Part shown: in pieces, positions 34,527-44,040 of the stretch
How positions within the stretch are numbered: position 1 is the first letter of the stretch
Layout: each line of letters starts with the position of its first letter
Origin: Dethiobacter sp.
Lineage (GTDB): Bacteria > Bacillota > Dethiobacteria > Dethiobacterales > Dethiobacteraceae
Assembly (NCBI GenBank): GCA_018335875.1
Contig: JAGXRN010000010.1
Span: 1-64,000, forward strand
Length of the DNA stretch: 64,000 nt
Direction: 5' to 3'
Program-made: the position numbers and the translations under genes
The notes under the pieces: generated by a model
Seen by the model: only the letters and a program-made list of their open reading frames with translations
The model's database searches: none
Told to the model about the DNA's origin: nothing

Positions 34527-36389
34527 TTATCTCTTTAAATTTACAACTTCCTGCAACAGCTCATCAGACGAGGTTATTATACGCGAGTTAGCCTGAAAAG
34601 CTCTGGATGTGGTGATAATCTCGGTAAATTCAAAAGCAATGTTAACATTGGACATTTCAAGCGTGGAAGTTTCAATTTTTCCCCTCCCCTGGGTGCCGGG
34701 TGTGCCGATAAAAACATCGCCGGAATTGGCGGAGGGCTGAAACATATTTGAGCCTGCCTTGGTTAATCCTTCCGGGTTTTCAAACCTTCCCAGCGCTATC
34801 TGGCCTAAGGGAACCACCATGCCGTTTGAATAGGACCCGGTAATTATGCCTGTACTTCCCACGTTAAAGGCATTGAGAATTCCCATGGGGAAGCCATCCT
34901 GCTGCCGCAGCAGTGCATCAGTTCCTCCTACCAGCTGGCTTAAAGCAGAAAAATCCAAAGTAATACTCAGAGGATCCGAACCTACCAGGGCTGAGCCCGC
35001 CGGGATGGGATTCAATGTAAATGTCCCCTGCTCTCCGGAGGCAACGCTCCCCTGCTCATTGAAAACAATCGTTCCTGACCCTGAACCAAGTTTAGATTCC
35101 CCGTCTTTGAGAAATGACTGCCATGTCCACTGGTTAACTCCTGCTTTTTCAAATTCAATATGAAGGGTATGGACATTGCCAAGTGAATCATAAATATCAA
35201 TCTCCAGGGGGAAAGAGCTTTGCAGCCCTGCAGTGTTAACCACAAGTTCAGCAGCATCAGTTCCTGCCAGCTCGCCTGTAAATTCAACAGTCCATGGTCC
35301 GCCAATGGCCCCTGATACCGCAACATCACCACTGTTGATTCCCGTCAGGCCTTCAAGAGCAGTCCTGATTCCGGCGGCCGTTGCTTTATGAGCAATGGGA
35401 GCGGTTGTCTGACCGTTATGGGAGAGAGTAAACGTACCCCCTGTGGCATTATTGACACTAATCTGCTGCAATTCATTGACAGCCATTGAACCTGCGGTAA
35501 CTGTAGTCGCCCCGTCGCCAACCTGCCCTCCCGGCACGCCTCCGGCTTCTAAATCAGCGTCAAACTCCAATGATACCGGTGCGCCTATAGCATCCACAGC
35601 AAAAGTTATACTCCAGTCTGCGCCTGAGTTTATTACTGTCACGTTGCCCGCGTAAGGTGTCCCCAGTGATTCTATTGCCAAAGCTAAGTCTGCAGTATCT
35701 GCATTATAGGGAAAGGGCCCGATGTTTACGCCATCCACTGCCAACCCAAAGCTGCCTCCGTCCGCGTCTCCCACACTGACTGTAAACACCGAGTCTTCAG
35801 CTGCCTGCCCTGCTCTTAATGTTGCAACAGCGGCTGTCATAGGTTTTAGTGAAGCATTTAAATTGCCGCCAAAAACCATAGATTCAGTTGCTCTGGCTTC
35901 AGATTTAAAACCAAGGGGGATATTAAGGCTGCCCGTGGGCTGTGAAATATCTATGCTGCCGGCATCTGCAGCCAGCCAGCCCATTACCCTGAAACCGTTG
36001 GAGGAACTGACAAGGAAGCCATCTGCTCCCCGCGCAAAAGACCCGTCCCTGGTGAAATAATTTTGCCTCCCGTCGCTGATGATAAAAAAGCCATTGCCCT
36101 GAATAGCCATATCCAGTTCTCTCCCCGTGCTCTGCAAGTTGCCCTGGGTGTGGTTGTTGTCTATGGCCGCCAGCTGCATCCCCAAACCGACCTGCAGGGG
36201 GTTTATGCCTCCCCTGTTGTCCTGGGGGGCACTGGCCCCTCTCAGTGTTTGGCTCAAAATGTCTGCAAACCTCACCCTGCCCGATTTAAAGGCGGTAGTA
36301 TTTACATTGGCGATATTATTACCGATAACATCCAGCTTTGTCTGGTGGTTGTTTAAACCTGAAATTGCAGTAAATAATGATCTTTGCAT
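34527..36389 (-). CDS. flgE: Flagellar hook protein FlgE with a two-repeat beta domain insert
   Basis: The 620-residue protein has a standard hook start (MQRSLFTAISGLNNHQTKLD, IGNNIANVNTTAFKSGRVRF) and end (TSTLEMSNVNIAFEFTEIIT, ITSSDELLQEVVNLKR). Between GGNLNAS (about 174-180) and IDIYDSLGNVHTLH (about 397-410), where compact hook proteins have only a few residues, lies an insert of about 200 residues. It consists of two related units (about 198-285 and 306-390). Each starts GGxFxL and includes a 'TAxLxxALExL' helix-like part and a second beta segment (ADWSITFAVDAIGAP; GPWTVEFTGELAGTD). The insert probably points outward on the hook surface. Confidence 0.94.
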   Translation of the reverse strand: MQRSLFTAISGLNNHQTKLDVIGNNIANVNTTAFKSGRVRFADILSQTLRGASAPQDNRGGINPLQVGLGMQLAAIDNNHTQGNLQSTGRELDMAIQGNGFFIISDGRQNYFTRDGSFARGADGFLVSSSNGFRVMGWLAADAGSIDISQPTGSLNIPLGFKSEARATESMVFGGNLNASLKPMTAAVATLRAGQAAEDSVFTVSVGDADGGSFGLAVDGVNIGPFPYNADTADLALAIESLGTPYAGNVTVINSGADWSITFAVDAIGAPVSLEFDADLEAGGVPGGQVGDGATTVTAGSMAVNELQQISVNNATGGTFTLSHNGQTTAPIAHKATAAGIRTALEGLTGINSGDVAVSGAIGGPWTVEFTGELAGTDAAELVVNTAGLQSSFPLEIDIYDSLGNVHTLHIEFEKAGVNQWTWQSFLKDGESKLGSGSGTIVFNEQGSVASGEQGTFTLNPIPAGSALVGSDPLSITLDFSALSQLVGGTDALLRQQDGFPMGILNAFNVGSTGIITGSYSNGMVVPLGQIALGRFENPEGLTKAGSNMFQPSANSGDVFIGTPGTQGRGKIETSTLEMSNVNIAFEFTEIITTSRAFQANSRIITSSDELLQEVVNLKR

Positions 36390-36467
36390 TTAATATAACC
36401 TCCTCTTATTTTTCAGACTGTTTCCATCGTTCCACAGCCTTTGGCTTCCTCAAAGAGGTCCAGCCAA

Positions 36468-36857
36468 TTACTCAATAATTACAGCTCCGTCAATACCGGT
36501 AAAAACATGGTCTTTCATTGCTTTGGTGTCCACAGCTGTTATAATAGTCTTGTTTCTGATACTGGCCACCAAAGCCAGGTCACCATAAAGCACCAACGAT
36601 GAATTTACACCTTTTTTACGTGCTCTCTCCACAGCATCGCCAATCTTACCCAACTCCTCTTCCCGGAGGTTGAAATCCCTCTGCCGCAGGCGTTCAAGCG
36701 CATGGGCGGAAAACTTAATATCACTGCGCTTTTGCAGTGCATCCTCCAGCGCTTTGCCAAAGGCCTGATCCTGTTTGTGCAAGCCTTTCCCAGCCCTGTC
36801 TGCGGCAGGTTTAAACGGAGTTAAAGGCTGTGGATTGATAATCAATTTGTCACTCAT
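36468..36857 (-). CDS. Flagellar operon protein of the TIGR02530 type
   Basis: The 129-residue protein lies between flgD and flgE, the usual place of this Firmicutes family. Its core is FSAHALERLRQRDFNLREEEL, then ARKKGVNSSLVLYGDLALVA and KTIITAVDTKAMKDHVFTGIDGAVII, a pattern found in the 'flagellar operon protein' family. Molecular function is unknown, though a role in hook assembly is suspected from position. ATG 36857 overlaps the flgD stop; a GTG at 36866 is also in frame. Confidence 0.85.
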   Translation of the reverse strand: MSDKLIINPQPLTPFKPAADRAGKGLHKQDQAFGKALEDALQKRSDIKFSAHALERLRQRDFNLREEELGKIGDAVERARKKGVNSSLVLYGDLALVASIRNKTIITAVDTKAMKDHVFTGIDGAVIIE

Positions 36858-37365
36858 TTTGATCACCGCTGCTCACTTCTACCAGCTGCGTCAGGCTGAA
36901 AGCCTGGCCGTTTATAATCAGCCTGCTTCCCCCCTGCTCAAGCTTCACTGCACTTACCATTCCCGTTAGCTCCTGTCCCTCCGCTGTCCTGACAGTAACT
37001 TCTTTTCCCAGGAGCAGCATTTCCTGGTCGAGCGAAGTAAATTTGGACCACTGTGTTAACTGAAACAGGCCTTCAATGGTTGCATTAAGGTAATCAATCT
37101 TCTCCAAAAGCTGCGGTTGGTGTTCTCGCTGGCTGGCGAGAAGCTTTTCCACACTTGAGTTTATATTTTGCACCTGCTCAAGCGACGTGAACTGGGCCAT
37201 CTGTGCCAGAAACTCGCCGTTGTCGCTGGGATTGAGAGGATCCTGATAACGCAGCCGAGTAATCAAAAGCTCAAGGAAAGCATGCTTGTCCAATTCCCCG
37301 GCGTTGCCGGTCTTGCGCATAAAGTCCAGCTGCCTGTCGCCTGCAGCGCTATTAACAGTAACCAT
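36850..37365 (-). CDS. flgD: FlgD, hook-capping protein
   Basis: The 171-residue protein has the conserved FlgD N-terminus: DKHAFLELLITRLRYQDPLN, then FLAQMAQFTSLEQVQNINSS (about 25-70). A short C-terminal domain follows with ELTGMVSAVKLEQGGSRLII. FlgD caps the growing hook and is needed for FlgE polymerisation. It follows fliK by 14 bases and overlaps the next gene by eight. Confidence 0.93.
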   Translation of the reverse strand: MVTVNSAAGDRQLDFMRKTGNAGELDKHAFLELLITRLRYQDPLNPSDNGEFLAQMAQFTSLEQVQNINSSVEKLLASQREHQPQLLEKIDYLNATIEGLFQLTQWSKFTSLDQEMLLLGKEVTVRTAEGQELTGMVSAVKLEQGGSRLIINGQAFSLTQLVEVSSGDQNE

Positions 37366-37379
37366 TTTTCTTCTCCTTT

Positions 37380-38597
37380 CTAAACTAAGATGTCTAATAT
37401 CCCCCGTCTCACACCGGCCGGCCTGTCACTTTCAGCCTCTGCAAACACTTTGCCTCTCATACTTCCGCCAGGCCACTCTCTTCGTGGGGGTAAACCGGAG
37501 CCGAATTCTTTTTGGCTGCTGCTGCCAAGAGAGACATGCATTTCCTTCAATTCAATGTTCATTTCTGCCAGGCGTTCTTTTAGCAGCGGCAGGCTATTCT
37601 CAATCACCTCCTTTACTGCAAGGGTTTCAACCAATATCCTGCCGCTTACCAGGCCCTCTTTGCGCGAAAGTTTCACTATCACCTCACCAAGGGACTCGGG
37701 CACAAGCCGGACCCTGATATCGACGGCCCCTTCTTTTAATGTCCGCTGCAGCTGTATGCTCTTAACTATGGGGTCAATCACCCTTGCTGCCGAAACCGCC
37801 TGCACGCTGGAATCCTGCTGCCGGGCAGCCGGTTTTGCCCAAAATTGCGGAGTGACAAAATTGTTCTTAATACCTTCCTGCAGGGACAAATCCTGTTTTT
37901 CAGGCCTGTCCTGCGCTTGTAACCGCTCAACTCTCCCTGAGAACATTTCTGAATATAATTCAGCTTCTTTCTGCCCGGACAATTTACAGTCTGGTTCGGC
38001 ATTTGCAGCCGCTGCTTTCTGACCTGGCGTTAATACCGTTGCTTTTGCCTCACGGCTGTCGCTGCCAGCTGACGATTTTTCCGGCTTATTTTGTCTGAAG
38101 TACTCAACTGGCAGCAGGCCATGGTAATGTTCATCCTTCGTGTCAGTGGCCTCGGCAGTCACCGGATGTACCTCCTGGCACAGCACGTCGGCGTTGCTGA
38201 TATTTCCCGCAGTGGAGGGGTTCGTGACTTGTTCCGGTAACACCATCAGTCCGCAGGCAATTGAACACTTAACCTCCTCCTGAAGTGGTATCCCCGCGTT
38301 TTTCCGACGCTCGTTCTCTGTTTCCGGCAGCAGTATGCAGTCATCAGTTTCCCCGCCGCTTACAATCCCCTCCGCGCCGTCATTTAAAGCCTGAAATATT
38401 CCAGGTGCCAATGCTGTTAATCCCTCGTTAAAGCAGGGGCGGTTGACCGGCTGGATTATTTTTTGGCTTTCTACAGGAAAGAGGTCAAGTGTTTCTCCCA
38501 GCACAAGCATGAATTGCCCTGCATCATCTGCAAACAACTGCGGTACCAAGGCTTTTCCGTCAGGCGGCAAACCAATTGCGGGTAGAATTATCTCCAT
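37380..38597 (-). CDS. fliK: FliK, hook-length control protein
   Basis: The 405-residue protein has a long, variable, proline- and glutamine-containing N-terminal region and the conserved C-terminal FliK domain (about 285-370), with VRLVPESLGEVIVKLSRKEG and ETLAVKEVIENSLPLLKERL. FliK measures hook length and triggers the FlhB switch. The low conservation of residues 1-280 is normal for the family. It lies between fliJ and flgD. Confidence 0.9.
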   Translation of the reverse strand: MEIILPAIGLPPDGKALVPQLFADDAGQFMLVLGETLDLFPVESQKIIQPVNRPCFNEGLTALAPGIFQALNDGAEGIVSGGETDDCILLPETENERRKNAGIPLQEEVKCSIACGLMVLPEQVTNPSTAGNISNADVLCQEVHPVTAEATDTKDEHYHGLLPVEYFRQNKPEKSSAGSDSREAKATVLTPGQKAAAANAEPDCKLSGQKEAELYSEMFSGRVERLQAQDRPEKQDLSLQEGIKNNFVTPQFWAKPAARQQDSSVQAVSAARVIDPIVKSIQLQRTLKEGAVDIRVRLVPESLGEVIVKLSRKEGLVSGRILVETLAVKEVIENSLPLLKERLAEMNIELKEMHVSLGSSSQKEFGSGLPPRREWPGGSMRGKVFAEAESDRPAGVRRGILDILV

Positions 38598-38667
38598 ATT
38601 ATCACCTCCTTTCTCGCCTCTGCGCCTTTATTGTGATCCTGTTTACCACCTCCTCAGCATAACTGAA

Positions 38668-39111
38668 CTAGCCCTGCCTGCGGGAATAACCATTGAGAGC
38701 AAATTCGTCATTCATTTTTTGCTCTGATAGCTTAATCTCCATGTTAAAGGCAGTACTTTGTCTTTCCTTTAAACTGCTCAGCATTTTTCTTTCCAGCATC
38801 CTGGTCTCTAAATCAGAACGTTTTTCTGACACTTTGTCCTCTTTCTCCTGTACAGCCTGCTCCGTAACTGATATACGTTTGGACAAATGGTCGATATAAC
38901 GCGCACAGAAAAGCCTTCCATTAACATCAAGTGACTCGCTTCCTGTCTTCTGAACGTTGTAAACCTCAGTCAGCTCATATTTCATGCCTGCTAATTCGGT
39001 CAAAGACTCCTGCAAAGAAATACGGGCGCCAGCCAAAATACTCTGGGCCTCTTTTTCCATGTCCTCCCGGTAATTTAAAACTCTCTGCAATCTGAATCTG
39101 AATCCGCTCAC
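38668..39111 (-). CDS. fliJ: FliJ, export chaperone
   Basis: The 147-residue protein is an all-helical coiled coil from about residue 10 to 140 and starts FRFRLQRVLNYREDMEKEAQ, the common FliJ opening. FliJ connects the FliI ATPase ring to FlhA. The ATG overlaps the fliI stop by four bases. Confidence 0.9.
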   Translation of the reverse strand: MSGFRFRLQRVLNYREDMEKEAQSILAGARISLQESLTELAGMKYELTEVYNVQKTGSESLDVNGRLFCARYIDHLSKRISVTEQAVQEKEDKVSEKRSDLETRMLERKMLSSLKERQSTAFNMEIKLSEQKMNDEFALNGYSRRQG

Positions 39112-40433
39112 TGCTCAAACACCTCCTTTAGTAGAGAAACTGACTTGTTGTAAGGAACATATTCATCAAGCCGCTGGCAGAGAAATGAATTAATACTGTC
39201 AAGATGCATCCTCGCCTCGTCTACTCTTGCGTCGCTTCCTTCGACATAGGCGCCGATGTTTATTAAATCTTCCGCTTCACGGTAGGCGGCAAGTATTTTT
39301 TTTAGCCTGCCGGAGAGCTCCTGTTGTTCCAGGGGTGTGATATCAAGCATCAGCCGGCTGTTGCTCTCCAAAACATCTAATGCCGGGAAATGATTCTTTG
39401 CCGCGAGCGTTCGTGTAAGGACCAGGTGGCCGTCAAGGATACTCCTGACCGCATCAGCAATTGGTTCGTTAAAGTCGTCACCTTCAACCAAAACAGTGTA
39501 TAAGCCTGTAATTGAGCCCTTACTTAATTTCCCCGCCCTCTCCAGCAGCTTTGGCAGCATGGCAAAAACAGAAGGAGTATAACCCTTTGTGGTGGGCGGC
39601 TCCCCGATGGCGAGCCCTATCTCTCTTTGCGCCATAGCCAACCGGGTTACAGAATCCATCATCAGAAGTACTTTAAAACCCTGCTCCCTGAAATACTCAG
39701 CAATAGTGGTTGCCACCAGCGCACCTTTAATTCTGATCAGTGCGGGTTGTTCTGAAGTGGCCACAACTACAACCGAACGCTTAAGGCCCTCTTCACCTAA
39801 ATCCCTTTCCAGGAATGAACCTACTTCCCGCCCACGTTCCCCAATCAACCCGATAACATTGATGTCAGCATCACTATGACGGGCAATCATGCCCAGAAGG
39901 GTGCTTTTGCCGACGCCGCTGCCTGAAAATATACCGACCCGCTGTCCTATGCCGCATGTTAAAAGACTGTCTATGCTTTTTACCCCTGTAGAAAGAATTT
40001 CATCTATCCGGCTTCTTTCCAGGGGGTTTAAAGGAGCGCTCTCTACAGGTCGGTTTTCTGTGCCAGCAAGAACAGTGTCCTGTATAAGCGGCCTGCCCAA
40101 CCCGTCCAGTACCCTGCCTAATAGTTCACTGCCCACAGCCACGGAAAATTTCCCCCCGCTTGCTACTACACGGCTGCCGGCTGAAATACCAGCCAACTCG
40201 CCAAGGGGCATAACTATCACAGTTTCATCGCGAAATCCTACAACTTCTGCGGGTAGAGGCAAGGAGCCGTTGACAAAAATATGGCATATCTCTCCTAAAG
40301 CAGCTTTTATACCCTTGACCTCGATGGTTAGTCCAACCACCTGACTGACTCTGCCGGTTAGTCTTAGAGTAGATGTCCCTGCCAGTATTTTATTGTATCT
40401 GTATAAATCAATCTGACAGCGGTGCTGGTGCAT
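39108..40433 (-). CDS. fliI: FliI, flagellum-specific ATPase
   Basis: The 441-residue ATPase has Walker A GIFSGSGVGKSTLLGMIARH near 160, the switch-like IGERGREVGSFLE near 190 and VLLMMDSVTRLAMAQREIGL near 240-260, followed by the catalytic GEPPTTKGYTPSVFAMLPKL region. It resembles the F1 beta subunit and forms a hexamer at the export gate. The start overlaps fliH by 26 bases, and the end overlaps fliJ. Confidence 0.97.
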   Translation of the reverse strand: MHQHRCQIDLYRYNKILAGTSTLRLTGRVSQVVGLTIEVKGIKAALGEICHIFVNGSLPLPAEVVGFRDETVIVMPLGELAGISAGSRVVASGGKFSVAVGSELLGRVLDGLGRPLIQDTVLAGTENRPVESAPLNPLERSRIDEILSTGVKSIDSLLTCGIGQRVGIFSGSGVGKSTLLGMIARHSDADINVIGLIGERGREVGSFLERDLGEEGLKRSVVVVATSEQPALIRIKGALVATTIAEYFREQGFKVLLMMDSVTRLAMAQREIGLAIGEPPTTKGYTPSVFAMLPKLLERAGKLSKGSITGLYTVLVEGDDFNEPIADAVRSILDGHLVLTRTLAAKNHFPALDVLESNSRLMLDITPLEQQELSGRLKKILAAYREAEDLINIGAYVEGSDARVDEARMHLDSINSFLCQRLDEYVPYNKSVSLLKEVFEQ

Positions 40434-41130
40434 ATGCAGCCTCCTTTAAAAGTGCATCACGTATGTGATTAAACCTTTCCTGAAGAAATGACTCCACAAG
40501 GGCATACTGGCCCTGCACTGTACAGTCGCCTTTTTTCACTTCCTCTGAAGGGAGGAATTTAATCGACGCACCATCTGCCAGCAGTTCCTGAAATATTTCC
40601 TTGTGCGAGCGGCACACACTCAGGTCCCGGGGGTTGACTCTAACCACAATACTTTCTCCACTGGCGAGCATTAGGATGGCCTCCGCCACAACATCTTTGA
40701 TTAATTCCGGGTCAATATGTATTCTGGTGTGCAGCAGGTGACCGGCGATACTCAAGGCAAGTTCCACTACCTGTGGTTCGGCAGAGCTGAGAATTTTAAT
40801 ACGCATTTGCGCCGCAGCTGCCAAAACATCCCTGGCTTCCTCCAGCAGGCTGATTCTTTCTTTGCTGCTTTCCTCCAGGCCTTTTTTAAACGCCTCTGCT
40901 TTCATGGCTTCTGCGTCAACCTTCGCCTGGCGCAATATTTCCTCTGCCTCACTTCTTGCTTCTTTTATTAACTTTCTTGCTTCAGAGTCCACTTTTGCCG
41001 GCATCCCTGAAATGCCAGGAGCAAAACTCGATTCATCATCTGCCAAAACCGGCAGCTGCTGCAGGGGTACATTGCAAAACCCCGATTCCTGCGTATAGTC
41101 GGATTTGATTATTTTATATAACAATAGCAT
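40408..41130 (-). CDS. fliH: FliH, FliI regulator
   Basis: FliH regulates FliI and links it to the C-ring. The protein shows the heptad, Glu/Ala-rich helix ARKLIKEARSEAEEILRQAK near 55-75 and the C-terminal FliH/V-ATPase-E-like domain with VVAEAILMLASGESIVVRVN near 165. The open frame reaches 41169, but the GGGGAGG at the fliG end favours a start at ATG 41130 or TTG 41124. About 240 residues is normal. Confidence 0.9.
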   Translation of the reverse strand: MLLLYKIIKSDYTQESGFCNVPLQQLPVLADDESSFAPGISGMPAKVDSEARKLIKEARSEAEEILRQAKVDAEAMKAEAFKKGLEESSKERISLLEEARDVLAAAAQMRIKILSSAEPQVVELALSIAGHLLHTRIHIDPELIKDVVAEAILMLASGESIVVRVNPRDLSVCRSHKEIFQELLADGASIKFLPSEEVKKGDCTVQGQYALVESFLQERFNHIRDALLKEAAYAPAPLSD

Positions 41131-42124
41131 CCTCCCCGCCCCGAGCCAGAGTAATTTCTCCGGTTTCATCGAGCTGTCGTATCACTGCAACTATGCGCTG
41201 CTGCGCTTCTTCTACGTCCCGCAGTCTTACCGGCCCCATATACTCGATTTCTTCCCTCAGCATTTCCGCTCCACGCTTAGAAATGTTCTTAAAGATGCGT
41301 TCGCTTACTTCTGTGTCGACACCCTTCAAAGCAAGAGCCAGGTCTTTAGTGTCAATCTCTCTTAATATGCGCTGGATGGCGCTGTCATCCAAGGTAACAA
41401 TATCTTCAAATATAAACATCCTTTTGCGTATTTCTTCGGCCAGTCCGGCATCATATGTCTCAAGTTCCTCTAAGATATGTTTTTCTGTTCCGCGGTCAAC
41501 TTTGTTTAATATATTTACCAGTGAAGGGATGCCCCCCGAAGCAGTAAAGTCCTGCAGCAATAGATTTGACAGTCGGCTCTCCAGTACTTTCTCCACTTCT
41601 TTTAAAACTTCCGGTGAAGTCCTTTCCATTAAAGCCATCCTCTTGGCAATATCGGGCTGTATCTCAGGCTCAAGCCCTGAAAGGACCACCGCTGATTGTT
41701 CCGGGTGTAAATAAGACAATATAAGGGCTATAGTCTGGGGATGTTCCTGGCTGATAATATTTGCCAACTGTTTTGGGTCTACTTCCCGCGCAAAGTTAAA
41801 TGGTTTTATCTGGGAACTTTCTTTAAACTTTTTAATAATTGAAATGGCCTTATGGCTGCCAAGTGTTCTTTCCAGCACTTCCCTGGCGTAATTTAAGCCA
41901 CCGTTAAGCATATGTTGTCTTGCTTCCGACAAAACAAGAAACTCTTCTATCACGTTGTCGACCCTTTCATTTGTAACAGAAGCCATATTTGCAATTTCCA
42001 TAGTTATTCGCTCTATTTCGCTTTCTGAAAAGCGTTTCAATATCTGTGCAGAAACATCCGGTCCCAAAGTAATCAGAAATACTGCCACTTTCTCGATTCC
42101 ACTCAGTTCCTTGCCGCGCTTCAA
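41114..42124 (-). CDS. fliG: FliG, motor switch protein
   Basis: The protein has the three FliG domains: N-terminal FliF-binding (about 5-100), middle with EHPQTIALILSYLHPEQSAVVL near 130, and C-terminal with the torque helix ALKGVDTEVSERIFKNISKR near 268-290 carrying charged residues facing MotA. The start is judged as TTG 42124, 5 bases after AGAGGTGA overlapping the fliF stop, which gives 336 residues, the usual length. An ATG at 42154 would add ten residues and overlap fliF. Confidence 0.95.
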   Translation of the reverse strand: MKRGKELSGIEKVAVFLITLGPDVSAQILKRFSESEIERITMEIANMASVTNERVDNVIEEFLVLSEARQHMLNGGLNYAREVLERTLGSHKAISIIKKFKESSQIKPFNFAREVDPKQLANIISQEHPQTIALILSYLHPEQSAVVLSGLEPEIQPDIAKRMALMERTSPEVLKEVEKVLESRLSNLLLQDFTASGGIPSLVNILNKVDRGTEKHILEELETYDAGLAEEIRKRMFIFEDIVTLDDSAIQRILREIDTKDLALALKGVDTEVSERIFKNISKRGAEMLREEIEYMGPVRLRDVEEAQQRIVAVIRQLDETGEITLARGGEDAIVI

Positions 42125-42129
42125 GCCAC

Positions 42130-43692
42130 TCACCTCTGATCTTCCGCGAGCCAAACTTTAAGCAGCGAAATTGCAGTTTCGGGATTTTTTTGTGTAATAT
42201 TTTTGACTCTCATTGCCAGGTTGTCTTGTTCATAAACTTGCGGCACTCCCTCTGTCATAATTGAGTGCTGCATAGTAGCTGCCACTGTCCTGAAGCTTGT
42301 CTGCTCTGTCAGGAAATACCTGACTCTTCCCAGAAACGCCATCAGAATCATAAGCACTGCAAAAACTACTGCCCCTGTCAACCCGTATCTGATATACTTT
42401 TCAGTTTTATCAGCCTTGGCGGCTTGTTCCATGGCAATAATAGTTTCTTCCAGAAAAGTTGTGTCAAAAGGTATGGATGCCACACTGACCCGGTCGCCTC
42501 TTTGCTCTGAGAGACCAAGCGCTGATGCCACCAGGTTTTCCAAATCCTGCATCTGCCGGGTTGTTAATGTGCCCCTGCTGTTGTCATAGATTACTGAAGC
42601 TGAAATGCTTTTTATCTCCCCCGGGGCTTTTATGGAATGTGTCAGGGTTTCAGAAATCTCATAGTTCTCAATTTCATCGAGCCTGCTATACCTGCTCTCC
42701 CCCTGCAGCGAATCTGTATTGGCATAGACAGGAATATTGCTTTCCGTGCCGGCTTCTCCCATTGGCAGAGAACCGCTGCCTTCAAATTCTTCCTTTATGC
42801 GTGAACTGCTGCGTAAAACCGGCTCACCATATATAATTTCAGTTGTCTCCTGAGAATCAAAATCAAGGTTGGCTGTTACCATAGCCGAGACAGTGCCGCC
42901 GCCTAAGACCCTTTCCAACATTCCCTGGAGACGGAACTCCAGCTCCTTTTCAAAAGTCTTTTTAATATCGAGATGTCTTAAAGTAGTGGATGTATTATAA
43001 TCCCCCGCAGCGCCACCTTCACTTCCCGCTCTTGAAAGAACTCTGCCCTGGGTGTCGATAATAGTGATATTTTCAGGCGTTAAATTCTCCACACTTCCGG
43101 CAATAAGATACACTATACCCATAACCTGATCGCTTCTCAGCTGGCTTAAAGGGTTTAACTTCAGGACAACTGAAGCAGTTGCCGGAGACGCTTCTCTGAT
43201 AAAAAAACTGGGTTCAGGAATTACCAGGTGTACCCGGGCCTGACTTATGCCGTCAAGCTGGGCTATTGTCCTCTGCAGTTCTCCCTGCAGGGCACGCTGG
43301 TAATTTAACCGCCTCTCTGCCTCCGACACCCCGAGCTTTGTCTTATCAAACAATTCAAACCCCGTGCCACCCCCATAGAGGCCGCCGTCACTACTCAGAG
43401 TAATCCTCAGTTCATCAATACGGTTTTGCGCTACAAGTATTTCCTGCCCGCCTGACTTCAGCGTATATGGTACACTCAGATCATCCAGGCGTGCGAGAAC
43501 CGATGCGGCGCTGTCATTATTCAACCCCCTGAAAAGGATTCCCATTTTGGGAGTAGTGAAATAATTTATGAATAAGCCGGCAGCGCTGAGAAAAGCTGCT
43601 GTGAATACTATGATGCTTATTTTTTTGGGCGTACTCAGGCTATTCCATAAGACAAACATACTTGCACCCGGCTGTTTATTAATCTCTGCCAA
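42130..43692 (-). CDS. fliF: FliF, MS-ring protein
   Basis: The 520-residue protein has two membrane segments (about 25-45 and 433-453) bracketing the ring-building motifs with YTLKSGGQEILVAQNRIDEL, the YscJ-like region (about 45-220) and a variable middle. The C-terminal cytoplasmic tail (about 490-520), NITQKNPETAISLLKVWLAE, is the FliG-binding segment. FliF is the foundation for export gate and rotor. Confidence 0.97.
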   Translation of the reverse strand: MAEINKQPGASMFVLWNSLSTPKKISIIVFTAAFLSAAGLFINYFTTPKMGILFRGLNNDSAASVLARLDDLSVPYTLKSGGQEILVAQNRIDELRITLSSDGGLYGGGTGFELFDKTKLGVSEAERRLNYQRALQGELQRTIAQLDGISQARVHLVIPEPSFFIREASPATASVVLKLNPLSQLRSDQVMGIVYLIAGSVENLTPENITIIDTQGRVLSRAGSEGGAAGDYNTSTTLRHLDIKKTFEKELEFRLQGMLERVLGGGTVSAMVTANLDFDSQETTEIIYGEPVLRSSSRIKEEFEGSGSLPMGEAGTESNIPVYANTDSLQGESRYSRLDEIENYEISETLTHSIKAPGEIKSISASVIYDNSRGTLTTRQMQDLENLVASALGLSEQRGDRVSVASIPFDTTFLEETIIAMEQAAKADKTEKYIRYGLTGAVVFAVLMILMAFLGRVRYFLTEQTSFRTVAATMQHSIMTEGVPQVYEQDNLAMRVKNITQKNPETAISLLKVWLAEDQR

Positions 43693-43727
43693 TTAAAACA
43701 CCCCCCTTAATTCCCATGCCGCAGCTG

Positions 43728-44024
43728 TTAAAATTGCATCTTGGATACTTCCTGGTAAGCCTCTACCAGTTTGTTTCTGATTTGCACTGTAAGCTGCAAA
43801 GCCAGTTTAGCCTTTTCTGCTGCCAGCATTACCTGGTGTACATCGTCGATTTGTCCAAGCACCATCTTTTCAGTTAATTCATCAGCCTTTAGCTGCAAAT
43901 GGTTAACGTCTTTAACTGCATTAAACAGTGCCTCTGCAAAATCCCGGGGGGAAGCATCATTGCCTTTAATTTCGCCTAACCTGCTTCCCTGTGGCATCAA
44001 CATTCCAACAGGATTAACATTCAT
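43728..44024 (-). CDS. fliE: FliE, MS-ring/rod junction protein
   Basis: The 98-residue protein has the FliE pattern: ASPRDFAEALFNAVKDVNHL near 25, then MVLGQIDDVHQVMLAAEKAK and LALQLTVQIRNKLVEAYQEV to the C-terminus. It joins rod to MS ring. It follows flgC by 16 bases and precedes fliF. Confidence 0.94.
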   Translation of the reverse strand: MNVNPVGMLMPQGSRLGEIKGNDASPRDFAEALFNAVKDVNHLQLKADELTEKMVLGQIDDVHQVMLAAEKAKLALQLTVQIRNKLVEAYQEVSKMQF

Positions 44025-44040
44025 TACTCTTACCCCTTTT

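Noticed and set aside
37390-38022. 210-residue plus-strand frame inside fliK
   Set aside because: Shadow of fliK. Composition is unlike its neighbours and it lies fully within a gene with a clear FliK domain.
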